DNA of 64,000 nt from an uncultured Planctomycetota bacterium. Lineage in GTDB: Bacteria; Planctomycetota; Phycisphaerae; UBA1845; UTPLA1. Location of the stretch: the NCBI GenBank assembly GCA_900696465.1, contig CAADGE010000023.1:124001-188000 (forward strand), given 5' to 3'. Positions within the stretch are counted from its first letter, which is position 1; each line of letters begins with the position of its first letter. The notes below the pieces were generated by a model that had not been told where the DNA came from, did no database searches, and saw only the letters and a program-made list of their open reading frames with translations. Positions 57,175 to 63,787 of this stretch are shown here, in pieces. Both the position numbers and the translations under genes were made by a program.

Positions 57175-57912
57175 ATGACGCCGTTGCATGTGCAGCGGTG
57201 GAGGCCCGGCCGACCACAGCGCCGAGGACAATGTGCCGACGTGACTCGACACGACGACAACAATCGCGAGCCCTGTCCCCTGTGCGCGGAAGTGGCGCCG
57301 CGATTCTTCCGGCGCGAGGAGCGCGCGTTTCATCTCTGTCCGTGTTGCGACCTCGCGTATGTGCCACACAGATGTCACTTAAGCCCCGACGCCCAGCGTG
57401 CTCGCTACGCCGCGCACCAGAACACGCTTGACAACGCCGGGTACGTGGCGAGATTCGAAGCATTGCTCGATCCGTTCGCCCGACACACCCGCGATGTGCG
57501 GCGCGTGCTCGATTACGGCTGCGGCCCCGGGCCGGTGCTGGTGGAACTGCTACGTCGGCGGGGATATGACGCAGAGGGCTACGACCCCTACTTTGCAGCA
57601 CAGACGGATCTGTCGCGACCCTACGACGCTGTGTTTTCCACGGAAACCTTCGAGCATCTCGCGGATGTTGATGGTGAAATCCGGCGAATCCTGGGGCTGA
57701 TTCGTCCCGGCGGCTATCTGGCGGTGATGACAGAGCTTCATCGGGGACCGGATTCGTTCACAGACTGGTACTACGCCCGCGACCCGACGCACGTCGCCTT
57801 CTATTCGTCGAGGACATTCGAGTACATCTGTAAGCGCGATTCGCTGGTTTCGTTGTTTCGGAACGGGCGGAACATACTTCTGTTGCGAAAAAGGGAGGTT
57901 GGTCCTTCATGA
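57175..57912 (+). CDS. SAM-dependent methyltransferase with N-terminal zinc-ribbon
   Basis: 245 residues from ATG 57175 (GGAG five bases upstream). The N-terminus has CPLC and CPCC pairs (EPCPLCAEVAPRFF, HLCPCCDLAYVP), a likely zinc-binding knuckle. The methyltransferase core is VLDYGCGPGPVLVELL (motif I), AVFSTETFEHLADVDGEI and LIRPGGYLAVMTELHRG. The pattern matches methyltransferases often found in surface polysaccharide or peptide tailoring clusters (Methyltransf_13/11 type). Its stop overlaps the start of the next gene (ATGA). Confidence 0.82.
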   Translation: MTPLHVQRWRPGRPQRRGQCADVTRHDDNNREPCPLCAEVAPRFFRREERAFHLCPCCDLAYVPHRCHLSPDAQRARYAAHQNTLDNAGYVARFEALLDPFARHTRDVRRVLDYGCGPGPVLVELLRRRGYDAEGYDPYFAAQTDLSRPYDAVFSTETFEHLADVDGEIRRILGLIRPGGYLAVMTELHRGPDSFTDWYYARDPTHVAFYSSRTFEYICKRDSLVSLFRNGRNILLLRKREVGPS

Positions 57913-58961
57913 AACACGTGACGCAAATCATCCCGAACGGCACGCTGGCGATCGCCTGCGTCTTCCTCTACGCGTCCGCACTGCGCGGCGAAGACCCTTC
58001 GAGCGTCAAGTCCGCAGTGGATTCTCCCGCTCTCGCAAAACTGCATGAAGAGGCAGCAGCAGTCCGGCCGCTGTCGAAGTCACGTGTCGCACGGGACTTT
58101 CTCGCGGCTGTCGAGCATCTGACTCCCCCTTCGCCTCGCAAACTGTATCGCGATGAAGCGCGCCAGTTCCATTGCGAGTCATCCGCCTTGAAGCTGACAG
58201 CGCCGGAGCGAGAAAAGCTGGAAGAAGTGCCCTTCACGGACCTGCTTTTTTACTACACGAAGTACGGCACGCCGCTGGCCTACGTGCGTCCGCTGGAGTT
58301 GCTGGGAGAGAGCGGCATCAAGACCATCCGGGGCAAGCGCATTCTTGACTACGGTTACGGCACGGTCGGCCACTTGCGGTTGCTGGCTGCCTGCGGCGCG
58401 GATGCCGTGGGCGTCGACGTCGATCCGTTTCTGCGTGCACTCTACAGCCGGCCGGACGATCAGGGCAAGCTTCGTATCGACGGAAAAAGTGTCGGAAGCG
58501 TGACACTCGTGGATGGCCGATGGCCCGGTGACCGCGCCGCGCGCGAGTCCATCGGCATTGGCTACGACCTGATCCTTTCCAAAAACACGCTCAAGAACGG
58601 CTACCTTCATCCCGAGCGAGAAGTCGATCCGCGGATGCTCGTCGACCTCGGCGTGAGCGAGGAGGAATTTGTTCGCGCTCTGTATGCATCGCTCAAGCCC
58701 GGCGGTCTCGTGATGATTTACAACCTCAGTCCGGCTCCTTCTCCGCCGGACCAACCGTACAAGCCCTGGGCTGACGGTCGTTGCCCGTTTCCGCGCGCAA
58801 TGCTCAGCGAAGTCGGGTTTGAAATTCTGTCGTACGATCAGGAGGATTCCGCTGCCGCTCGCGCGATGGCGCGGGCATTCGGCTGGGATCAGGGCCAAGG
58901 GGGAATGGACCTCGAAAACGATCTCTTCGCTCACTATACCCTTCTGCGGCGTTCAAAATAG
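57909..58961 (+). CDS. Methyltransferase-fold protein with a signal peptide
   Basis: 350 residues. The N-terminus has a classical signal peptide (LAIACVFLYASALRGE), so the protein should be exported. Residues about 140-330 show a Rossmann methyltransferase: RILDYGYGTVGHLRLLAACG (motif I with YGYGTVG instead of DxGxGxG), AVGVDVDPF (motif II, acidic), YDLILSKNTL (motif IV region) and SLKPGGLVMIYNLSPAPSPP. Such enzymes need SAM, which is absent outside the cytosol. It may bind another ligand, or the N-terminal segment may be a membrane anchor with the domain inside. It overlaps the upstream methyltransferase by four bases. Confidence 0.65.
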   Translation: MKHVTQIIPNGTLAIACVFLYASALRGEDPSSVKSAVDSPALAKLHEEAAAVRPLSKSRVARDFLAAVEHLTPPSPRKLYRDEARQFHCESSALKLTAPEREKLEEVPFTDLLFYYTKYGTPLAYVRPLELLGESGIKTIRGKRILDYGYGTVGHLRLLAACGADAVGVDVDPFLRALYSRPDDQGKLRIDGKSVGSVTLVDGRWPGDRAARESIGIGYDLILSKNTLKNGYLHPEREVDPRMLVDLGVSEEEFVRALYASLKPGGLVMIYNLSPAPSPPDQPYKPWADGRCPFPRAMLSEVGFEILSYDQEDSAAARAMARAFGWDQGQGGMDLENDLFAHYTLLRRSK

Positions 58962-59016
58962 ACATCTACCAGCGCAATCGCTGGGCTGTGAAAATAATCC
59001 CAAGTGGAAAATCCGG

Positions 59017-59046
59017 TTGGAATTCACAGGCCAAAAGCCCCATAAT
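59017..59046 (+). promoter_or_regulatory. Possible promoter of the gene at 59104
   Basis: TTGGAA (59017-59022), 18-base spacer, CATAAT (59041-59046; five of six consensus bases). The ATG is 58 bases downstream and has GGAAAGGGG ahead of it. Confidence 0.4.
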
Positions 59047-59103
59047 ATCGCTTTCGGGAGGGGGTTCTTCCCGATTTCATCTTCTTGGAAAGGGGTAAAG
59101 CAA

Positions 59104-59619
59104 ATGTCGATTCCGAACCCGCGTTTCTATGAACGTCTCATGAAGGACATCCGCTACGTTCTCGGGCACTTTCCGACGCGAAACTTGGTGCGATTGCGCG
59201 CCGAGGTGAGACAAGGCGGTGTCATCCGTCATACCTATACGGACAATGATGGCCGCGGCTGCGTCCTGAACGTGCTCTCTCGGGGGATGCCGCCGGGCAT
59301 GCAGATCACGGACAAGCCGTCGCTCGTACGGTTCTTCACCGGTGGATTCAGTGCCGCTCACATGGGTCTGCCGGAGTACCAGCCCGCGAAGTACCTGGTG
59401 AAGATCTGGGACGGCAATCCGGAGGCCATCGAGCGTTACGGTACCGCCGTCCCGCTCTCGGAGGAGGTGCTGATCGAGATTCTCAACCAGGTGATTCGCG
59501 AGCGAATCGCACTGCATGAGCAGGAGCGACAGGTCCGCACCCGGGCGCTGGAGCGCCTTCAGACCAGGTCGGCACGAGTCGAAGATGGAACGCGCATGAG
59601 CAATCCGGGGGGCATCTGA
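59104..59619 (+). CDS. Hypothetical protein, monocistronic
   Basis: 171 residues from ATG 59104 with GGAAAGGGG upstream. It opens MSIPNPRFYERLMKDIRYVL and contains a beta-type core (VRLRAEVRQGGVIRHTYTDN, GRGCVLNVLSRGMPPG) and a helical acidic C-terminus (EEVLIEILNQVIRERIALHE). No signal peptide or membrane helix. No family was recognised. It has its own promoter candidate and a strong terminator, which indicates an independent unit. Confidence 0.6.
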   Translation: MSIPNPRFYERLMKDIRYVLGHFPTRNLVRLRAEVRQGGVIRHTYTDNDGRGCVLNVLSRGMPPGMQITDKPSLVRFFTGGFSAAHMGLPEYQPAKYLVKIWDGNPEAIERYGTAVPLSEEVLIEILNQVIRERIALHEQERQVRTRALERLQTRSARVEDGTRMSNPGGI

Positions 59620-59669
59620 TTCGATCGGGCGCTGTGATTGAATCGGCGCTAAGCATGTAAACTTTCAAT

Positions 59670-59713
59670 ACGGCCCATGGCTGAGGATCACCTGGTCATG
59701 GGCCGTTTTATTA
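59670..59713 (+). terminator. Rho-independent terminator
   Basis: A perfect 10-base stem, ACGGCCCATG (59670-59679) with CATGGGCCGT (59697-59706), a 17-base loop, then TTTATTA. It ends the transcript of the gene at 59104. The T-run on the other strand is poor, so it is mainly one-directional. Confidence 0.8.
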
Positions 59714-59740
59714 TCGCGTGATCTTCGGCTGCTGCTTCAT

Positions 59741-60766
59741 TCAAGCATGCCTGCCGAAGCTGTCCTGAAGGCCGAGGTTCAGGATTTTCTGGATGAGCTG
59801 GTCGTACCGAATGCCGGCTGCTTCCGCGGATTCGGCAAAGTCCTCTCCGTATGCAATGTTGGGATTGGGATTCGATTCGAGCAGGAAGACCCGTCCATCC
59901 GCAGCCAGTCGCAGATCGAGCCGCGCGTAGCCGCTCTGTCCGAGGATGTGATAGGCGCGCCGGCAGAGCTTGCGAACATAACGCGCAGTTTCCTCGGAAA
60001 GATTCTCTGCCGCAGCCGTCTGGATGCCGCGCTCCTTCTGATAGCGCAGATCCCACTTGACCTTGTCGGTGGCGATCGGCAGGGCGCCGTTGGCCAGATT
60101 GGTGAAATGCATTTCCCAGATCGGCAGCGTCTGCAGACGATGATTGCCGATGACACCGACATAGAGCTCGCGTCCGTCGATGTATTCTTCCGCCATGGCG
60201 TCCGCCTGCAATTGCTCGTGAATAAAAGCCACGCGCTCGCGCAGCTTGTCATCGTCCTGAACCACCGAGGCCTGCGAAATACCGACGGATCCGTGTTCGG
60301 CGACGGCCTTGACGATCAGCGGAAACGAGAGGCGGGCGGGCCTGCGAATGACCTTTCCGCGCGGGAAAACCGCGAAATCCGGCAGCAGGATACGATGATA
60401 GCGCAGGAGCTTTTTGGTCAGGGCCTTGTTGTCGGAGAGCACGAGGCCCCGGGGGTTGCAGCCGGTGTAGGGCTGGCCGGTGAGTTCGAGGTACCCGAGA
60501 ACGTACGGGACATAGGTCCCCAAACCGCGGAATTCTTCGAGGAGGTTGAAGACAATGCTCGGCTGGAAATCCTTGAGTGCCTCATCGATGACACCGAGCT
60601 GGCTGCCCACACCGAGCGGTAGCGTCTCGTGCCCCAGCTCACGGAGCGTGGTGAGCACGTCGTATTCCATCTTCCAGGGCGACATCTCCTTTTCGCTGAT
60701 TCCCTCAACCGACGCCGGAGGAATCAGGTCCTTGTCCATCAATGCCAGGACGCGGAGCTTTTTCAT
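59741..60766 (-). CDS. ATP-grasp ligase, Ddl-like but divergent
   Basis: 341 residues. It resembles D-Ala-D-Ala ligase-type ATP-grasp enzymes (FPLIVKAVAEHGSVGIS, AEEYIDGRELYVGVIGN, LLESNPNPNIAYGEDFAES) but lacks the canonical EREVSL N-terminal loop of Ddl (here DVLTTLRELGHETLPLG). The ATP and Mg ligands (Glu/Asn in VFLLESNPNP) are present. The true Ddl of the cell-wall cluster is elsewhere (9071). The downstream partner is a zinc-peptidase gene in the same direction. Its substrate is unknown; it may condense other amino acids or peptides. Confidence 0.8.
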   Translation of the reverse strand: MKKLRVLALMDKDLIPPASVEGISEKEMSPWKMEYDVLTTLRELGHETLPLGVGSQLGVIDEALKDFQPSIVFNLLEEFRGLGTYVPYVLGYLELTGQPYTGCNPRGLVLSDNKALTKKLLRYHRILLPDFAVFPRGKVIRRPARLSFPLIVKAVAEHGSVGISQASVVQDDDKLRERVAFIHEQLQADAMAEEYIDGRELYVGVIGNHRLQTLPIWEMHFTNLANGALPIATDKVKWDLRYQKERGIQTAAAENLSEETARYVRKLCRRAYHILGQSGYARLDLRLAADGRVFLLESNPNPNIAYGEDFAESAEAAGIRYDQLIQKILNLGLQDSFGRHA

Positions 60767-60789
60767 CGTCGTTTCCGCCGGTCGCCACG

Positions 60790-61887
60790 CTACAGGGCGA
60801 TCTGGTGATAGCCGCTGTGCAGATAATTCATCGTCTGAACAGTCAACAGAATCGCAGCTTCCATCCGCGTCTGGTCCTCGCCGCGGGCCACGCGGAGCTT
60901 GAGCTCCCGGCAGCGCCGCGTCATCTCGCCGAGGACCTGGTCGATCCGATACTGGTATTCCCCCGTCCAGCGGGCTACCAGTTTTCGGAGCTCTCTTCGG
61001 TTGCGACGCAGGAATCGCACGGCCAGTTCGTTGCCGGCATGATCCGGCGCATCGGTGAAGAGCCGCCGCAGATCGCGGTCGTAGAAATCCGGATAGTCCG
61101 TCCCGTAGCGAGCGCGTTTCTCGTCGTAGTGCTCCTTGAGCGTGGTGCGCAGATGACGAATGTGATCGACCTGTGTGCGGCGCCGAAGTTTGGGCTGCTG
61201 ACCGCCGACCTGCTTCATCAGGGCATCGACGTATTCGAGCTTTTTGAGCGCCGGCCAGCCCTTGTAGCGCGTCCGCCAGTCGAAACCGGGCGTGAGCCAG
61301 ACGGCAAAAGTCTCAGCGAAGTCCTCCACGGGATGGCTCTGGGCATACCAGGAATCGAGATGCAGCACGTAGCGCTTGCTGAAGGGCTTCGGCATGTAAT
61401 ACTCAGGATATGGTACGGAGGCCTTGCCGAAGACCTGCCGCCAGCTCTTGAGCCGGTGGAGCCGGTAAGCGTTGTCGATGGCGTGCCCGACCTCGTGGCG
61501 CAGGATGCGCATGCACCAGTCGCGCGTGCCGCCTTCGACCTCCAGCATCATCCGTTCTTCGAGTTTCATCAGCCGGGGATGGGCCAGGTAGAATGGAATC
61601 GCCACGCCGGCGACACCATCCGGTGTGAACCATTCATCCGACAGCCAGAAATGCGGGCGGAAGACCAGGTTCTGTGCGGCCATCTCCGCGTACAAATCGC
61701 GGACATAGTCTTCCAGATCAGAATTGCGTATGCTCAGGCCCAGATCGCAGAACCGCATCTCCAGCAGTTGCTCATCGGAGAAGCCGATCCAAGGCGGCTC
61801 GTCGCCCGTGCGACGGCGCCGTCGCGAAGGAGCCGGCGGCGAGCTGGAGCTCTCCGAGGTCGTCGTCACCACAGAATGCTCCATCAT
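60790..61887 (-). CDS. Putative zinc metallopeptidase
   Basis: 365 residues. The zincin motif HEVGH lies at 131-135 (ILRHEVGHAIDNAYRL), and VEDFAETFAVWLTP (187-200) supplies the downstream acidic ligand. An Arg-rich start (APSRRRRRTGDE) precedes the domain; the C-terminal third is helical and Arg/Lys-rich. No signal peptide was seen, so it is cytosolic. It is the upstream neighbour of the ATP-grasp gene with 23 bases between them. Family resembles predicted bacterial zinc-binding metallopeptidases of unknown role. Confidence 0.75.
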   Translation of the reverse strand: MMEHSVVTTTSESSSSPPAPSRRRRRTGDEPPWIGFSDEQLLEMRFCDLGLSIRNSDLEDYVRDLYAEMAAQNLVFRPHFWLSDEWFTPDGVAGVAIPFYLAHPRLMKLEERMMLEVEGGTRDWCMRILRHEVGHAIDNAYRLHRLKSWRQVFGKASVPYPEYYMPKPFSKRYVLHLDSWYAQSHPVEDFAETFAVWLTPGFDWRTRYKGWPALKKLEYVDALMKQVGGQQPKLRRRTQVDHIRHLRTTLKEHYDEKRARYGTDYPDFYDRDLRRLFTDAPDHAGNELAVRFLRRNRRELRKLVARWTGEYQYRIDQVLGEMTRRCRELKLRVARGEDQTRMEAAILLTVQTMNYLHSGYHQIAL

Positions 61888-61914
61888 CCAGACCCACGAT
61901 GTGATCGATTGTGC

Positions 61915-62799
61915 CTAGGAGCGCGAGACCAGTGAGCGGGCGGCTTCGTAGGCCGCCTTGTTCGGTTCGGTGAACCCCTGAATGCCCAGTTGCTCGCAGA
62001 GCTTCGCGTTGTTCTTCGCTTCGTTCAGCAGGTACTTTCGGAGCTTTTCGACGGTTTGCGGGTCGGCCTTCGGACCGGCCACAATTACCATCTCCGGCAC
62101 ATCGATCGTGTGTCCGACAATCTCCAGCTGATCCTTCGAAGGACCGGTGATGGGATTGCCGCCGGTGTCGGGCAGTCTGGAATATACAACCTCGTCCACC
62201 ACGCCGGCGTTGATCGTCAGGTCCCAGACGACGAGCGTGGGAACGCGATCGCCGGCGTAAAGACGGCCTTCAATGGGTACCGCAACAGTGGTCGGCACCA
62301 GTTCGGGCAGCAGCTTGTTGACCGGCACACCGCCCTTTTCCAGCGCATCGCGAACGGCCCAGTCCGTGACGGCGTCCCGGTGGTGACCGAAGGCAAAGCG
62401 CTTGCCGGCACAGTCTGCGATCGACTTGAGATGACTCTTCGCGCGGATGACAATGTGCCCCTGTCGAGTCGTTTTGCCCAACGGATTGATCGCAGTGGCC
62501 AGGAGGGTGAGCTTGCTGGTGTCTTCGATCTCGGCGTACTCGGCGGCCGAAAGAATGGCAAACTCGATGTTGCCGTGTTCAAGCTGCACGCCGATCGCAC
62601 GACCGTTTGACTGGGCCGGAAAACTGATCGGGTAGTCCAGCTCCTTCTCCAGTGCCATGTGCAGGGCTCGATACTCCGCAGGAACACCAAAGAGATCGGC
62701 CTTGGTCGTGCCGAATTCGATCACTTCCGTCTGCTTCTCGCAGCCGACGGCCGCGTGCATCAGGAACACCAGCGCGAGGAACGTGCAAGTGCTTCGCAT
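61915..62799 (-). CDS. PhnD-like phosphate/phosphonate-type substrate-binding lipoprotein
   Basis: 294 residues from ATG 62799 (GGAG nine bases upstream). A signal peptide ending VFLMHAAVGC has a lipobox. The body is a type II periplasmic binding fold as in PhnD: FGTTKADLFGVPAEYRALHM, VQLEHGNIEFAILSAAEYAE, GHIVIRAKSHLKSIADCAGK and AFGHHRDAVTDWAVRDALEK. It likely captures a phosphorus oxyanion or another small anion. No ABC permease or ATPase is adjacent; it heads a separate unit next to the peptidase gene. Confidence 0.82.
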   Translation of the reverse strand: MRSTCTFLALVFLMHAAVGCEKQTEVIEFGTTKADLFGVPAEYRALHMALEKELDYPISFPAQSNGRAIGVQLEHGNIEFAILSAAEYAEIEDTSKLTLLATAINPLGKTTRQGHIVIRAKSHLKSIADCAGKRFAFGHHRDAVTDWAVRDALEKGGVPVNKLLPELVPTTVAVPIEGRLYAGDRVPTLVVWDLTINAGVVDEVVYSRLPDTGGNPITGPSKDQLEIVGHTIDVPEMVIVAGPKADPQTVEKLRKYLLNEAKNNAKLCEQLGIQGFTEPNKAAYEAARSLVSRS

Positions 62800-62929
62800 G
62801 ACAAGGGTCTCCAATTGCAGGTCCTGCGGAGGAACGCCGAGCACCCGGGGGGGGCAGGGCGGACACAGGCCTGTCACGATCCGGCAGTATAGCTGTGGAC
62901 GTGGGGAGTGCTCAAGCAAGCCGAGTCGA

Positions 62930-63439
62930 TCAGCAAGCGGCACGATCCAACTGAACCAGCGAGAAAAACTCACCAAAGCCAGTCCGCTCGGCGGCTGCCG
63001 TGGAATGGGGCCATTTCATCAGAACCTGCACGTCCCTTGCGAGCGTGGCGGCGCCTTGTTGAGCCGCGGCGGGTGCGGGATTGAGCGACACCCGATCACC
63101 ACCCTCGATCGAAGGCGTCGAGGCGCTGGCCGTAAAGTTCAGAATCTCGCCGGCATCGGTGAGGAGCGTCCCCTGGCGGGAGGCGGGACGATAGACAAGG
63201 ACATAACCCTGCATGAAGGCGTACTCCGGAGTGGTTCCTGCAAATGAGATTGCACCAGGAATCCATTCCTCGTCGCGCGGTTCGGCGAGATGTGGTCCGC
63301 GCTGCCTCCATGTCGAATATGTACCCGAAGCAGGATACCTTGCCACGAACGGAATGCACGCAAAAAATCGGGTTGATGCAGCACCGCGCGCTTTGCGATC
63401 ATGTAATGCACGGGCAATTTCCGGGATCAGCCCTGTCAC
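62930..63439 (-). CDS. Possible hypothetical protein (uncertain)
   Basis: An open frame of 169 codons from GTG 63439. The downstream half looks coding (AEPRDEEWIPGAISFAGTTP, EYAFMQGYVLVYRPASRQG, ILNFTASASTPSIEGGDRVS), whereas the first about 45 codons have poorer third-position GC. It might be a small gene with a later start (ATG 63211 is in frame) or a decayed remnant. No family or signal peptide was recognised. It lies divergent to the cysteine attenuator. Confidence 0.4.
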   Translation of the reverse strand: MTGLIPEIARALHDRKARGAASTRFFACIPFVARYPASGTYSTWRQRGPHLAEPRDEEWIPGAISFAGTTPEYAFMQGYVLVYRPASRQGTLLTDAGEILNFTASASTPSIEGGDRVSLNPAPAAAQQGAATLARDVQVLMKWPHSTAAAERTGFGEFFSLVQLDRAAC

Positions 63440-63490
63440 TGCTGGTCGGCCAGGATTCAGTTGATTATCAGACCCCCAGATTGCCGGGGC

Positions 63491-63519
63491 TTGAACCGGC
63501 CATGTTGAATCACTAGGAT
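63491..63519 (+). promoter_or_regulatory. Promoter of the cysH leader
   Basis: TTGAAC (63491-63496), 17-base spacer, TAGGAT (63514-63519). The expected start lies near 63526, i.e. 0-3 bases ahead of the leader ATG at 63529, so the leader peptide would be leaderless or nearly so. Confidence 0.45.
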
Positions 63520-63528
63520 AGATGTTGT

Positions 63529-63654
63529 ATGAGCCACCGCGAAGTACTCATGTCAGCTCGAACGCGACCCGCTTCCACGGGGCTCGGGACGAGCGCGCCG
63601 TGGGTGAGCTGTTGCTGCTGTTGTTGTCGATACGGCAGAGGAGGAACCTCCTGA
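63529..63654 (+). CDS. Polycysteine leader peptide (attenuator uORF)
   Basis: A 41-codon frame: ATG 63529 to TGA 63652. Its product ends SCCCCCCRYGRGGTS. Codons 63610-63627 are TGT TGC TGC TGT TGT TGT: six cysteines in a row. The rest is Arg/Ser-rich (MSHREVLMSARTRPASTGLG). It lies between a promoter and an intrinsic terminator ahead of cysH, as expected of a leader whose translation reports Cys-tRNA supply. The frame one base over, from ATG 63522, would encode six leucines, but the predicted start site excludes it. Little or no ribosome site precedes ATG 63529. Confidence 0.7.
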   Translation: MSHREVLMSARTRPASTGLGTSAPWVSCCCCCCRYGRGGTS

Positions 63655-63745
63655 AGACAGCCGCACAACTCTGAAGTTCGCCTCGTAGCGGACGAAGTGT
63701 TTTAAAACGGCTCTCGGGAAGGTTCCTGAGGGCCGTTCTTTTTTT
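63639..63745 (+). promoter_or_regulatory. Cysteine-responsive transcription attenuator
   Basis: Alternative pairings are visible. Protector: AGGAGG (63639-63644) with CCTCCT (63647-63652). Antiterminator: AACCTCCTGAAGACAGCCG (63645-63663) can pair with CGGCTCTCGGGAAGGTT (63708-63724) with about 17 pairs and small bulges. Terminator: 63706-63737. The antiterminator strand overlaps the leader stop codon (63652-63654). A ribosome that reaches the stop would cover it and let the terminator form; one stalled at the cysteine codons would cover the protector's 5' half and leave it free. Low cysteine should therefore switch cysH on. Confidence 0.65.
63706..63745 (+). terminator. Intrinsic terminator of the cysH attenuator
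   Basis: 13-base stem (two G-T wobbles) between 63706-63718 and 63725-63737, loop AAGGTT, followed by C and seven T (63739-63745). It lies 42 bases ahead of the cysH start and 51 bases after the leader stop. Confidence 0.85.
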
Positions 63746-63750
63746 ATATC

Positions 63751-63767
63751 GCACGACATCGTCGTGC
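63751..63767 (+). promoter_or_regulatory. Palindrome between terminator and cysH
   Basis: GCACGAC-ATC-GTCGTGC, a perfect 7-base inverted repeat ending 6 bases before the AAGGAG ribosome site. Candidate operator or hairpin affecting translation. Confidence 0.45.
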
Positions 63768-63787
63768 ATGGAGAAGGAGTCGTACCG

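Noticed and set aside
63522-63698. Frame beginning ATG 63522, encoding six leucines across the same bases as the six cysteines
   Set aside because: The predicted transcription start lies after this ATG, the AGGA is too close to it, and a leucine leader would not fit cysH. Kept as an alternative to test.
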